Assembly (NCBI RefSeq): GCF_040807025.1
Contig: NC_090943.1
Location: 141,818,764 to 141,882,763 of the forward strand
Length of the DNA: 64,000 nucleotides
Direction: 5' to 3'
Source of the DNA: Struthio camelus
Lineage: Eukaryota > Chordata > Aves > Struthioniformes > Struthionidae
In this document: positions 1-13,600 of the stretch, piece after piece
Layout of the letters: every line of letters starts with the position of its first letter
Position numbering within the stretch: the first letter of the stretch is position 1
Notes under the pieces: generated by a model
What the model was told of the DNA's origin: nothing
Database searches by the model: none
The model's input: only the letters and a program-made list of their open reading frames with translations
Position numbers and translations under genes: made by a program

Positions 1-2907
1 AGTGATTTTCCTGGGTTTCACAAGCACAAGTGGGTCAGATGTACTGCAGAAAGTACTGCTTTCCTACCTTTATGCACAGGGTTTAAACTTTTCTTTAACG
101 ATCACCTTGAACCTTGAGGCAGGGGATACCAATGGTGCATTGGACTGGTATTGGCTTTGTGAGGGAGGGGTCTTCTCTAATATGATGGTCTATGAACACT
201 AGAAAAAAAAAAAGGTAGGTCTAGCCAATATTGGACTATTGGTAAATACTGTTAAGTACAGTGCAACACATACAGTACTCCTAGTGCAGGGAAAATCCCT
301 GGCTACGCCTATTTTGTCATTTTTAAATGGGTTTAATTTTATTGGCTTCAATAAAGTTTAGTCCTTATAATTTTAGCACAGATAAAATACTGTATCAATG
401 AAGGTGTTTCAGCAAAGTATTTCTTAGTGGCTCAGATTTATTCCAGTAAATATGTGGAAGTGTTTGCAACTTGCTGAGCAAACTGGTATTTTTTTGTTGG
501 CGCAACTTCTGTTCAGCTCAGTGAGAGTCATGTGCTGACCATGAGGCAAAAGAGAGCTTGTGAGAAACTTTTGGCTGAGGCCAGTTCAACATGCAAAAGG
601 GTCTTGCTAAGGCCTTGAATATGTATTGGCATTTAGGTATGGAAACTTGGATTTTGTGATTAAAGTTCCTATTTTTGTTTTATGCGGGTAGTGAAGACTA
701 GAAGGCTGTTATTTATTTTGTACCTATTTTATAACATTTCAAAATGTTCAAATGAATCACGTATGAAGCTATCAAGGCTGAAGTTCTCGGTGTTTTGTTT
801 GATCTTTATTCTTCTAGTAACATGGAACTTTTGGTCCATGCTTCCCAAGGAAATCATATACAACAAATATTTTTAAAAGAGGTATGAAAACTGTGGCTAA
901 AAAACAAGCTGAGAATTGAAATGTTCTGGATACTGGTTGTAGTTTTGATGGATTAAATAGAAGGACTGGGAGAATTTTATTTCTATTAATTCTTTGGTAC
1001 CTCGATAATCCTAATTACCCTGACTGTAAAATGAGGATAAAAACTTTTATCTACCTCACAGGGTGCTATACAACTTAAAATTTAGGACTTTATGGAGTTG
1101 ACAAGGACATTTGAAAAGTATGTTACAGTTTATAGCTAGCATCCTGCTTTTTTTCGATTTAACCAAGCAGGAATGACTTTAGTAACATGCATATACCAGT
1201 TACCCCATTGGAATTCAATGATTTCAACTTCAAAAAGATTTGAATAATTCAGTGCCTTTCACTAGGTGAAGATAAACTGTGAATGAAACAGGTCCAGTTC
1301 ATGTGCAGTCTTGACTACTGCCTGCCCCCTTACAAAACTGTCATGTTCAGGTAAATCTGTTGCATTTCATGTTGAGGAGCGAAAGCAGCTACATGGCCTG
1401 AGCCTGGATTGCCCATAGCACCATATTAGCTTCCGCTTGACACATTGTTTTCAGTGAGTTGCCCTCTTTTATTATATGTAGCTTCCTGGATATATCTACA
1501 TATGTGCAATGTACATGCATGAAAGTAGCATGTGCACATATTAACAACTGAGAGCGTGTTGCTAACTTCTTTATTAATTTGGTTTGTGATCTCTACATGA
1601 CAAACGTGTTTCCCTCCCATCAGAGCAGACTGCTTGTAGCAGCTTTTGTGCAGCCAGAGCCATTACAAATGAAACTGAGCCACCACTCACCACATTGTAA
1701 TATGACAAACGTGCTGGGACATGTTTTCATTGTCTTTTTAGAATTATAAATGTTTTTCTCAGTTGTTCAGTGGAATTACCTAGGTTTTGTTGCACAGTCA
1801 GTAGTGACAGAAGAATTACAGAGGTTTAAAGCTTTTTTCTTTTGAAGACATCGTTCTTTCCTTTTGGAAGAAAACAACTAGTGAGCCAGTCAGCCTGGAG
1901 CGCACTGGTTGTACGAACAGCGCTTGAAGATGTGCAGTCCCTGTGGCCTTCTCGCTGCTGGCCTTGCTGATGGTTTCTGCACAGCAGCATCCACTTCTTG
2001 AGCTGAGGTAGCAAGGCGCAGGCATGGGAGCACTGCCCCCAGCCAGCGCACCCAAAGGCAGGGCCTGGGGCTTGGTGCAAGGGCCCTCGTTCCTGCTGCG
2101 GTGCTGCAGTGATGGGGCAGCGCTGCTTGTCCTGCAAGCAGCTGGGACCTGCGGAGAGGTCCTGGTCCAAACAAGCTGATGAGCGCAGGTCGGGGACCAC
2201 ACGCAAGGTTAGGCAACAGCAATGAATTTACTTTGTGTTGTTTTTATACTCTGCACCAGATGCTGGGACACCTAAAATGGCAAAACCCAGTTCCTGAAAG
2301 GAAAAAAAACATAAAGGAGAATACTATTTTGACAGTTAACAAGTATTAGAATCTTATTACATGTTCCATCCCCCTCTCTCCTCTGCATGCACATTCGGAC
2401 ACACACAGAAAGGAAGAAAACTAAAAAAAAAAACCCACTGTTAAGACTACCAAAACCATCTGTACTTAGACTTCTTACATGTGTGCATGCCAACCTTTTT
2501 GTATTCAACAACACATTTGGAGAAAGGATTTTATGAAATGTGCAGCCTCTGGCAGCTTGTGCCTGGAAAGCATTTATTATGCCTGTTTTCCATTTAGTGC
2601 ATGCTTTTGGCTTTGTGAATTCATCTGTCTAAGACCACTACCTTCTTACCATACTCTCTTAATAGCCAGCACAAAAAAGAGATACAGATCAAGACTGAGG
2701 CTGCACATATTTTTTAAATGAGATCAAAGTCCCTTCTCTCTATGGTTATCAATCTCCTTTACAGGATAGTTGTGAAGTCCTGCTTTAACTCTTCTACCGA
2801 ATTTTCAGGAAGCAAGGAAGAAAGGTCTGTGGTATGAGGCTAGGGTTGTCTCAGTTCCATGTAGTATCTTCATATTTAAAGATAGCTAGCATTGTACTTT
2901 ATGGCTT
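1..2907. other. Intergenic, no gene seen
   Basis: AT-rich DNA upstream of NOL4. Open frames are short, overlap on both strands and match no family I know. A GC-richer patch at about 1,880-2,220 has three overlapping minus-strand frames with no recognisable domain, so I treat it as non-coding. A MIR-like scrap at about 1,015-1,085 is listed separately. Confidence 0.6.
1015..1085 (+). repeat. MIR-like SINE relic
   Basis: The stretch containing ctgtaaaatgaggataa, followed by a run ending ctacctcacagggt, resembles the 3' half of the ancient amniote tRNA-derived SINE MIR (typical motif: tgtaaaatggg...acctacctcatagggttg). This is a memory-based match to a short, diverged segment. It implies a very old insertion with no coding capacity. 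Confidence 0.45.
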
Positions 2908-2987
2908 CACAGAATCACAGAATGGTTGAGATTGGAAGGGACCTCTGGAGATCATCTAGTCCAACCTCCCTGCTCAAGCAGGGTCCT

Positions 2988-3937
2988 CTAGAGCATATTT
3001 CTCAGGATCGCATCCAGGCGGGTTTTGAATATCTCCAGCAAAGGAGACTCCACTACCTCTCTGGGCAACCTGCTCCAGTCCTCTGTCACCCTCACAGTGA
3101 AGAAGTTTTTCCTCGTGTTCAGACAGAACTTCCTGTGGTCCAGTTTGTGCCCGTTGCCTCTTGTCCTGTTGCTGGGCACCACGGAGAAGAGGCTGGCCCC
3201 ATCCTCTTGACACCCTCCCTTCAGATACTTGTGGACATTGATGAGACCCCCCCCCCCCCCCAGAGCCTTCTCTTCTCCAGGCTGAACAGGCCCAGCTCTC
3301 GCAGCCTTTCTTCATAGGAGAGATACTCCAGTCCCCTCATCCTCTTTGTAGCCCTCCGCTGGACTCTCTCCAGCAGTGCCATGTCTCTCTTGTACTGGGG
3401 AGCCCAGCACTGGACACAGTACTCCAGGGGAGGCCTCCCCAGGGCTGAGTAGAGGGGCAGGATCACCTCCCTCCACCTGCTGGCAACACTCTGCCTAAGG
3501 CACCCCAGGAGACCCTTGGCCTTCTTGGCCACAAGGGCACATTGCTGGCCGATGGTTAACTTGTTGTCCACCAGGAATGCCAGGTCCTTCTCGGCAGAGC
3601 TGCTTCCCAGCAGGTCAGCCTCCAGCCTGTCCTGGTGCATGGGGCTATTCCTCCCTAGGTGCAGGACCCTGCACTTGCCTTTGTTGAATATCATGAGGTT
3701 CCTCTCCGCCCAACTCTCCAGCCTGCCCAGGTCCCTCTGAATGGCAGCACAGCCTCCTGGTGTGTCAGTCACTCCCCTCAGTTTAGTATCATCAGCAAAC
3801 TTGCTGAGGGTGCACTCTGTCCCTTCCTCCAGGTCACTGATGAATATATTGAACAAGACTGGACCCAGGACTGACCTCTGGGGCACACTACTAGCTACAG
3901 GCCTCCAACTAGACTTGGTACCACTGATCACTACTCG
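2988..3937 (-). pseudogene. CR1 ORF2 reverse transcriptase remnant (copy A)
   Basis: Read on the minus strand, this encodes the C-terminal half of the CR1 ORF2 polyprotein. Visible features in order are a [14 protein letters not shown] block, the catalytic FADD motif (the CR1 version of YxDD) within [10 protein letters not shown], then the thumb and C-terminal region with [12 protein letters not shown] and [11 protein letters not shown]. The endonuclease and RT fingers are missing because of 5' truncation. The frame is lost where GEKRRL is followed by a G-run (C15 on +, 3,247-3,261) that replaces the normal LRGDLIN segment. The remaining tail ([18 protein letters not shown]) continues in another frame to a stop at 2,988. 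It cannot encode an active enzyme. Confidence 0.88.
3247..3261 (+). repeat. C15 homopolymer in CR1 copy A
   Basis: Fifteen consecutive C residues lie inside the CR1 ORF2 tail. Copy B has ordinary sequence here (gagatcccctctcaatc), so this is a local expansion. It contributes to the frame loss, and it may also be a length-unreliable assembly position. Confidence 0.9.
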
Positions 3938-6900
3938 TTTAAAACAAATAACTTCTTTTTCTGTAAACTGACCTTTGAATTTTGAGTTTATACTTTCTAG
4001 AAAAGCCATTTTGGAAGTTGATAAGCAATGAGAAAAAGGAAAAAAACCCCATACTTATTTCCGTAGGTGTTTATTTAAGGTCCTGGGGCCAAAAAATAAA
4101 AGCAGAAAACAATACTGTTCAGTATAAAAAATATCAAATATCAAAATAAATTGCAGAATTCATAGAAAGTCATAAATCTTAAGGGCTTCATGTAGGAAAT
4201 ATTCTGCATAATCTGTGACAGTATGAGCAGATTTCTCATAAAATTCTCCTTTACGTGGCTAGAAGGCCTTTAAAATTTATTTCCTGTATGAACATGGGAT
4301 CCAAGCTGCTTATGTGAAATGCACAGGAGTAAGATAACCTCATTACTCAGCCAGGATCATTTTTCAGTTGCAAAGTGAGATAATTAAAATAAACTTTGGA
4401 TGTTTTGTATATAAGACAGATGTACCTTTGCCCTGAAAATCAATATCAATAATACTTTAATCATTAAAATAATTTTTATGAAATGCTTTGCATCATTTGT
4501 GCTAATTCAGAGAAGCGCTCAAATTATGGAATCAAAGATTTCTGATATCCAGTTGGTGATATGCTTGTATATGATGAAACCAATTTGGGGTTCTGAGAAT
4601 AATAACTATTGCCTGTTTGCAGCACCTCCATGTCTAGTTCTTCCATCTGATTTTGCTTCATTGCTGCATAGCAGCTTCCATGCAGACAGGAAAGATCATT
4701 TTATGAGGAAAGCAGGAAGTAGTTCTTGAACTATTCACTTTTTCAGAAGCACAATATCGAGAAAAAAATGCTAAATCTTCTTCTGTTTAAATCTGTTTCC
4801 ACTGAGTTTCAATGAAAACAGTATTCATTCTTCAACGCAATTACCTAGGGTGAGTTTGTTGGATGGCAGTAACTCTGCAAAAGCAGAAGTTTCATCATAG
4901 CACAATAGGCCATAAGGAAATCGGGCAAGAGAGTGATATCTTTCTGTATGTGGACTAAAGCTGTGTTTAGGATTTTTGAAAGTACTTTAATCGCTTAGGC
5001 AAAAAAAATTGCCATTGATTTCCAATGGTATTTATGTGCGTAAGTCATTTAGAGATGGATTTTCAAAATGTATTTAAGTGGTAAATGTCTAACAGAATTT
5101 AGAGAAAGAGTGAGGTTGTTTTCACAAGGGCTCTTTGGCATTTGCGGTGGCCAGCTCCCAGCTGTCCTGTCACATCAGGCACCTCTCAGCCTGGCTCAGG
5201 ACTCCCCTACGGGGCTGGCACTGAGTCAGGGGCACTTGTGTACGGGAGCCTGAGAAGCCAGTGAGCAAGGTGCTGCGTAAGCAGCAGAAAAAAAGTACCT
5301 ATCTGAAACACTGATGGGGTGCCCTTTTCAGGTTCCTCCTCATTATCCACAATTTATTCATCTTTCTATACAGAAATAGAGGACAACGCATGAAAGGCAA
5401 AATGTTTTCTTTTTAAAATGACTTTTAAAGAAAACATGATTTCCTTAGCATATTTTCCATTCCTCTCTAAAGTGTACCTTCCTGCTACTGTCAGATGCCC
5501 CCAGTTATAAGTTTCAAGCTATTGTATAAAGTGGTACTTAATGTCACTTTAAACACATTTTTAAATCCACCCATAAAACTTATTGCATGTATAGTTAAAA
5601 TTTATTTGTGCCTGAGTTTCAAATTAATATTTAGCAGGTTTCGGTCATCTCTCCAACCATGTTTATACAGCAAAAATATTCTTTTCAGTGGTGCATTTGA
5701 GACTAGGCTGGACATCTGAACTAAGATTTAAAAACAGAACATTTGAGCTTCTCCTAACACAAGACTCCTAAAGTATCCACTTATATCTGTTACTATATTT
5801 CTAGTATGCAAAACTCTCATAAAAACAAATCATGGCCAACTTTTTGTCACTTTAATCCCATCACTGAGGTTTAATATGTTGCAAAAAAAAATCAACATTT
5901 TATTCAGAAAAAAAGGCTGAATCCCATAAAAGTCTTTTTGTTTGCTGAAACCGAAATGCTGAAGTCAGTTTTTTCAGCCTTAATGATCGAAATGCCTTCC
6001 CATTTCTTCTCCTTTGCCATGTTTTGACTAAGGAATGTTGAAGTTTTTTGTTGCACTTTAATTTTGGCAAAATGAAGTACCTCATGGAAATCTGATACTC
6101 TTTTGGCAAATCAAAGCTTTGAGACAGCTTTCTAAGTCTAAGTCAAGTGATCTATCTGTACGGTTGTTTGTTGTATCATGCAGTATATGATGAGCTGAAT
6201 GATTACCTGGAAACAAATATTCCCATTTTCTAATAGTTTGTAGGTTGGCCCCCCGAGGTTAACCTTTGCACTTCCATACAAAGTTTCTGAGGAAAACATT
6301 ACCAGAGGATCCTCAAAAAATGCAGAGAGATGTAGACGAACATCTGAGATCAAGAGCACAGGACTTGATCCCAAACAAAAAGGTGATTTGGAAGAGTGAA
6401 AGAGATTTTGGCAGTCTTACCTCAGACTCAGTTAGGAGAAGTGTCCCTGGAGGAGGGAGCCCTCAGCTTACTGACCACAGCTACCCTCCATTCCCTGCTT
6501 CGCATTGTCCACATCCTTCAAGCTTCCAGCAATAATCTCAGCGTTGGCTGTTCAAGAGCATCCAGCTCAGGTTTTGAGTCATCCAATCCTCCGCTAATAC
6601 TTTCTCTCAGACCTTGTCCAAAATCAGGATTATTCAACTTTTTTCAACTCTTGGATCTCTAAATATTTTCAGTGGAGGAGTAAATACTAATACAGCAAGA
6701 TTATATAGCATAGTAAACCTCATGATAATACTTGCTTTCCTAATTTAGCTGTTTGGGACAGCTGGGTTGTTCTAGCTTCAGAAAAAGGCTATTTTTCATT
6801 TGTCTTGGGGTCAGCCACGTGGTTCCCAGGCTCTCCTTTTGCAGTCTCCTTGGCTGCCCAGAGCACCCCATAGCAGTGATAACCCCTGGAGGCTCCTGCC

Positions 6901-7484
6901 CTTGATTTCAGACTTAGGTCTGGATGTAGAATTCCAGAAAGCTCTAGGGTAGTTAGGCCTTCGCTTAGAAACTTAGTGTAGGACCTGATTTGTAATCATG
7001 CTAAAGATTTATTTTATGCACAGTACTTACCGAGCCATTGCAAGGGAAAAAATGCAAATGACTTTATTGAAAGTATTTGTTATTTACCTAACCTAATTCT
7101 TTCTAGAAGTTTTCCTCCTTTCACCTTGCTTCATAATATGGATTACATGTGTAAGAAAAGAAAACTGTATAACATTTTAGTGGGGAAGCATTAGAAGTGT
7201 AGCCACATCCATGATTTTTATTTCAGGTGGGCAATTCAGCCTAACTTTAAGGACAGAATAAGAAAGAATCTGGTTTCAAGAGCAAGAAAATTCAAGGCTG
7301 TGGTCTTAAAAATGTGCCTTAGTCTTCTCAGCTTACCAAGTCCAGCAATATTCTTTTCCTCTCTGAAACAGTCTTTATGTACTTGAAAACTGTGATCGTT
7401 CCTTTTCTCCCACTCCCAGATTTTTTTTTTTTAAATCTAAATAACGTCATAATTTTTTATCTTTTCTTTGTAGATTGTGGTCTT
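3938..7484. other. Intergenic, no gene seen
   Basis: AT-rich DNA with only short frames and no recognised domain. A small GC-richer stretch at about 5,140-5,260 has no clear identity. Nothing here supports a gene or an RNA. Confidence 0.55.
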
Positions 7485-7685
7485 TATTAGTGAGAACATA
7501 TCATTTCTTCTGGACGCTTTCTGTGTTATACTGATCTTGAAGCGTAATATCCAAAAGCAGCCACAGTACTCCAGCTGAGGCTGGATCAATGATGGGTCGA
7601 AAAGGATCTCTCCATGTATCTTGCAATATATATTCCGGTTTATATCTCTCACTTCTAGGAGATCTGGGGGGAGTGTTAGCACAGC
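7485..7685 (-). mobile_element. Ancient CR1-clade LINE fragment
   Basis: The + strand run cacagtactccagctgaggc matches the conserved CR1 ORF2 segment found in both young copies (cacagtactccagg...gaggc). The minus-strand translation contains SLIQPQLEYCGCFWIL, which aligns with the [15 protein letters not shown] block of copy B. Surrounding sequence is heavily diverged with many disruptions, so this is a much older insertion than copies A and B. Confidence 0.72.
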
Positions 7686-10600
7686 ACAGTTATGATATAT
7701 GTTTAGCTATACTCCCAAGATGCTTTTCTGAAAAAAATGCTACCTAACCACTTGTTTTTCATCCTGTATGGGACAGGAATAATCAACTAGCCAATGTATT
7801 GTTTTATTTTTCTTTATTAAATCCCATCCAGTATTTTTAAACCAATTTCCAGATCTTTTAAATTCTAATCTAACCGTTTGGTGCGCTTGTAGTTCCTCCC
7901 ACCCTGACTCATCTGCATGTGTAATTCACCCTTCCATTGCCTAAGGGACCAAATGGATCGGCATTAAAACAGTCAAGATGTCTCCTAATGCTTCACCCCA
8001 GCTAAAAGGCCTATTTCGTTGTCAGAGGGAATGAGCTGATCTGCCACCTTCTCCTTGACTAACCAACAGTGGCTGTTAATTAATTTCCTTGTGATTTCCC
8101 CATGTACTTACCACTGTTTTTATTTTTATTCTTTCTAGGAACTGACATTAGGCTGGCCAATCAACAACTACCAGCTTCTCTGCTTTTCCCATTTTTCTGA
8201 GAGAGAGATTCCATTTGCCTTTTCCCAGGACCTCACCCATCCTCAGAAATCTCCATGGTATGCTAAAACGGCTTTAGTCAATTATTTCAAGTATTCTAGG
8301 CCCAGCTGATTCGAAACATCTAAGTTAGGTTAAGAATAGTTAGATCTCTCCTTATTCTTGGTTGAGATGGGTTCTCGTGCTAATGGCTGCTTTATAACAT
8401 ATTTTGAAACAAAAGTCATGCAAAAGCTATGCACTGGTAATAGAATGTGATGTATGACTTGTGTAAGCAGATACCATACGCCCAAGAGGTCACAAAATAC
8501 TGAAGAGCTCTCTGGTAGGACTCTATACTTTCAGGTTGACATATATTTAGCAATTTATTAATGAGTAATGGGCAGAACATAGGTTTGGCATCTGATTAGG
8601 AATACTGCCCTAATACTCAAGACAGATATTAAGAGCTCAGCTGTAGTCCCAAAGTTTGATCAGGACCCCCACCCTGCAAGAATAAAGCTTCACAATTAGC
8701 TGAATATTATTCTGAAGGCAGAAGTCTCAGTTGTTTACTGCCAGATCTATAGGATATTGATAAAAGTAAAGAGATATGTTACTCTGTAGCATGTCTTCCC
8801 TCTGTACTTATTGATCAGTACCTAAAAGCTGTGCTATCATTCATATTTCTTGCTTTGTATGGTGACTGATATCTGTAGCAATTCTGCCAATGCCCTTTAC
8901 TCCAGTCATGAAAGAGGTAAGACTGGGTGTGCTAAGAACAGTCAAAGATAACATCAGAACTGAACAGTCTTATATTAAGAGTATAATCACTAACAAGCTC
9001 TGCTTTACCTGTATTAGGGTAAAGGAGTGAACTTACCACAAGTTTCTAATGAACATTATTACTTTTTTGTTACGTGGCCGGTTTGAACACCTTCCTGCAG
9101 GTGACCCTGTTGCCAGTGACCACAGAACATTGATTAAAAATTAACAGCTATAGGATGCTCCAGATCGAGGGACCCTACATAGCAGACATGAATAAAATGC
9201 GTGTATTAAGCAGTGCCATCTAGTGTAGTGCAGGGACTGTTTCACAGGGAAAAACTGGCCTTTAGGAGCTGTTTATCTTTTAACTAACTGGAAGAGAACC
9301 ACAGCACTAAACATATATATACACCATAGAAGGGGTTTGATGGTAAATAAAAGCAAAACATGCCAGAGCGGTTTTGTGGCTTCTGTGTTCTGCCTGATTT
9401 GTACCCTGAATACCCAGATCCTTTTTTCTGGATCTTTGCCTAAACTACAAAGTGAGGGAGTGAGTCTGTATAAGCCTCTGTATAGATTTCGGCATTCATA
9501 TGGCAGGATTAAGAGACCCATTTAAGCACTGCAATGACAGATGGTAAGAACTTGGTTGGAGGGAGCTACCAAACCAATTTGTGTACAGCACCTGGTACTG
9601 CAAGTCTGCTTTAAGGCAGACTCCAGCAAGATTTGAAGTCTCTAACACTGCAGATACTTTCACTAGTGAACTAGAACTCTTACAGAAAAGGTTAACGTTC
9701 TCCCTAATTTTAGATATTGACCATCCTATACATAATTTTAGGTTGCATATTGGTAAATGCTTTATGTTCCTTATTAAAGTTTACAGTTGCAACATAACTC
9801 AAGGACGGAAAAGATAGATAAAACACTATATGAAGTGACATCAGTTGCTGTTAAAAGATAATGGAAACATACCACAATCAAATTAAATATCTCTCATAGG
9901 TTAGTAAGGATTTCTGTGGTAGAATAATCTTGTTGTCAGCTGAGTATTTTCCACTCCGTGAGAACCTCCTCAGCTCTCTCTTTTCCCTTGAGTAGGATGG
10001 AAGGCTAGAGAGCTGAACTGAATACCGCTTACATTTTCCGAGACCCTTCCGGGAGGGACTGAATCAATCACAAGCATAATTCAACATCGGGTAAGCTAAA
10101 TCTTATCACTTGACTCCTTACAGCTTTCCATCACCACCTAGCTAGCAGGCAGATCACCCATTTTTGCATAACAGGGCCTTATTCTTAACATGACCCAGTC
10201 TCTTTAGCTGTAGCACGCTCCCTCCCCTAAGTAAGCTGCTTGTTAGCCTTATCTCATCAGCTGGGAGACAGCTGATTAGTTACAGGTAGAGGCTAAACCC
10301 ATCTCCTTAAAGCCCCGACTCACATGTGACCAGAGGAGTATTTTTTTCATACTTGAGAATGCCAGTCTTGCTAAGCATATACTTAAGAGAATTACAGGTT
10401 ACTAGGAAACTAGATGAAATTATGTGACCTATGTTATACAGAACAATGGATTAGATGAGAAATTGGCCTCTTTCTTCTTAAATCCTGTGAATGTATTTTT
10501 ATTTTAGTAGTGCGAGAAATGCTTCAACTTGTGTCTAAGTTTTAAAAGGATATGCCCTACTACATGAGAGCATTATTGTTGCAAGGAAACTGTCTCTTTA

Positions 10601-13600
10601 AATGAAGCCATTAGCTTGAGAATGGATATCTACAAAACAGGCTAACTGAAGCTTTTGAAGGAGTTTTTCACTTTTCAGTTTGAGCTTCTAATGTAATCAC
10701 CTCTGCAGTTAAATATAACTGTATTTATCTGCCATTATTTACAAAACAAGTATTTGGGAGTGTACTGAAAAGTAGAGAAAAGTGGTAGTGTGGCACCGGA
10801 GCTAAGATAAGGGGAAGGGAAGGAAGATGCATGCAATGGCAGGATGCTACCCACAGTCTTAGGGAGAGCTGCTCTTGTGGCGCTAAGGACTGTTTGGGGA
10901 CAAGATGGGAAAGCTTTCACCAGCTTCTTTGCCTGTGGCACCAGCTCTGCATGTACCAGGCAGTAAACCACAAAACAGATTTGTTCTTGCAGCTCTGCTG
11001 TTTTGCTCTTTTCTTCTGTATCTTTCCAGATTTGCCTGATCTGCAGGGGGTGTGATCTTCAGGTTGAAGAATGCTGTGATAACACTTTACCTGCCTTGAG
11101 AACGGGCATGAAAGTCTGCCTCCGCTCTGGCAGAGACGGTGTCCCCAGGTTTGCCTGCTCCAAGACGATGACAACTGGTGCCTGCCTGCTCTGTAGTGCG
11201 TTTTCCAGCAGGTCATGGGTGGTGGTGTGCATCCTGCCTGTCTGTTTAGGCATAGCCTAGAGAAAGGTTCATCCTTGTTTTTCTGCATTGTTCAGTTCAG
11301 AAACTGCAGGAGAGGAATACTCCACGTGGCTATTCAGCTTCAGACTCATTACACCTGTCTCTTGCTGAGGCTTGCATCAATAATACAAAACTCAGGAATA
11401 AAGTGGCCCCGTTTTATGCTGCCCACTCATTAAAGTCTTCCTATTTCACAGCAATATCTCTGCAAATATTTTTGGCAATATGCCATTTTAGCTATCTGGA
11501 AAGGTGTCACATATTGCTCTGTCATGCATCCCCTGTCAAGAGTCTCACCATGAAAAAACAGGGTAAATTAGCCTGCTCTGGGCTCTGTCATGGCTAGAAG
11601 CTGCTGCTAATAGCAGGTCGGTTTGGTCATCCTGAGGCCTCAGTGACTGCCTTGTAGACATGCCCTTAGATTTGGCCCAGTGTATAGACTTAAGGTGCGA
11701 GCTAAATGTGGTGGTGATTTTTACGTTTTACTGCTGTTCAATTTCAACATGCTTTTTCAGAGCTTGTGTAAGGCAGGCAGGCATAGCATTCCCCTGAGAA
11801 ATTTCACTGTATGGTAAGTGATATTTATGCATATTTGCTAGCAGCAATCCAGTTCCTGAAGTAGGCAGGATAGCGAGGATGGAGGTCTTAGAATAGGCAA
11901 ACCACTTATCCCCGATTCATCTCTCACATGGTATCTGTAAACCTAAAGCGCAGGTATATCTAGTAATGGTGTTTCACATCAGAAACTGGAGCAAGTTGGT
12001 AATGGGAGGGTTTGATTGCAGAATTCTCATATCAAAAAATGTCTTTAAAAGCATGGTAAATTGTTAGCACTGCCAGTTTCCAATGTAGAAGCGATTTACC
12101 AGTATTACCCTGAGTGGGTGATCTTTTTCCCCAATTTAGGAGTTCTGTGTGAGTTTATCTTGAGGCTCCAGACCACATCCACTACATTGAACACTATTCT
12201 CAAAGGGATGGTTGTTCCTTGTTATTAGCAAAATTTCTTAAATAAATATTTAGTGATTACTAGGAAAAAAAATCATCTAGACAAATTTTTAAAAAGCCAT
12301 TGTGGATGTCCTGCACAAAATACCCAAGATGTCATGTTGAAAGCAGCAACTGTCCCATTAGTACAGTGATCTATAGGATCACTGGGTAGTCACCTAACTG
12401 ACCCAATATTGCAAACATATGAGAGTCCGGGTACTTCTTTATTCTTCCAAAGTTGCTGTTACCTGTTAAATTGCACCGTAGATAGCAGTAATTTTCCCTC
12501 CTTCTCCCTCACCCTCCAAAAATCTCTGATGCTTCACAATGCATTGCCATTTATTGCTCATTTTGCCACATGAACACTCACATAAAGCTGACTGACTAAT
12601 CTCTGCTGTTAATGCACATAAACGTTATTCAGATCAGTAAGGATAAATTCTCAGTATCTGAATCATTCTTAGCCTGTGTAAACGGAGTCTCATTCAGGTG
12701 TTTAACACTCTAGCCTAAGTGTAGCTGTACATCAAAGTCATTTAGTAAATGAGTGATTTCTGAGTTTTAGTCTTCAGAAAGGAATGTGGGAGAGGGGAAT
12801 ATTTTTATTTTCTGTTCCAGTGTCATTGCCATCTGACTTGCACAGAAAAAGATTGTGACACTCTTTTCTTCCCTTACTTTTTTTTTCTGGCTATAATTAA
12901 AGATTTTTTTGAATTGTCTCCATTATATTTTAGCTTCTTACAGCACATTTCCAGGGTGTGATGTGAAATTAAGAGAAGTGATTATGAGTTGACCTTTCTT
13001 CAGAAAGATGATGGTACAATCTCTGGATGATTATAGCAAATAGATTCAGCTTGATCACAGATAAAATTCATACAGGGAAATCTTCTGTGAAGAAAGTGAC
13101 GACATGAATAGTTCAGCTTGTGGATTGATCAGATTATTTTAACTTTTTATTGCTATTTTTACAACGTCTGAACTTCCCAGCCTAACGTGGAGGGAGAGGG
13201 CATTACTTCTAAAAACACATAACTCATTTCATTTTATAAAAAGAAAAAAGCGAGGAGATTTAACAATTTTTTTTCTCATCTTTGGTTTAAAGAGTCTGTT
13301 TTATGATGTACGATTTTTACTTTTGTTTTCTTTCAAGTACTTTGTGCTGTATATAAAATCAGTTATAAAAACAATACCGGTTATACAAGAAATAGCAGTA
13401 GCATTGTAGCCATGATAGTTCAAAGATGTGACAGACAAAGTGCCAAAAGGGGTAAACTCCAATTTGAAAAACTGTTACATTTATTTTTCCAGCTGTAATA
13501 AAAGATATTCCCTCCCCTACCTTGACTCTTTTGCATAGATATGTCTGCTGTAATGGCTTCATGTGAGTTATACGTAACTGCCCAGAGCTACAGTTGTAGG

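Larger units (their letters stand above)
2908..3937 (-). mobile_element. CR1 LINE, 5'-truncated copy A
   Basis: A 1-kb non-LTR retrotransposon fragment in minus orientation. The 3' end lies at the left, where two copies of the CR1 terminal 8-mer (cacagaat on the + strand, ATTCTGTG on the element strand) are followed by the usual CR1 3' UTR. The element runs through the ORF2 tail into the reverse transcriptase and stops near 3,937, where similarity to copy B ends. It is severely 5'-truncated, as most avian CR1 copies are. A C15 run (3,247-3,261) and a frame change show that it is dead. Copy B at 59,003-60,051 is a close relative in the same orientation. Confidence 0.93.

Noticed and set aside
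1816..2222. Three overlapping minus-strand frames of 110-128 codons
   Set aside because: No recognisable domain, no splice context, and equal openness in several frames suggests a GC-rich patch without coding function.
3025..3971. Plus-strand frames across CR1 copy A (and the same at 59,099-60,011 in copy B)
   Set aside because: They are antisense shadows of the CR1 reverse transcriptase remnant.
10735..11288. Overlapping frames on both strands, including a 123-codon minus frame and cysteine-rich plus frame
   Set aside because: No family resemblance and no preferred frame; probably chance in a GC-richer patch.
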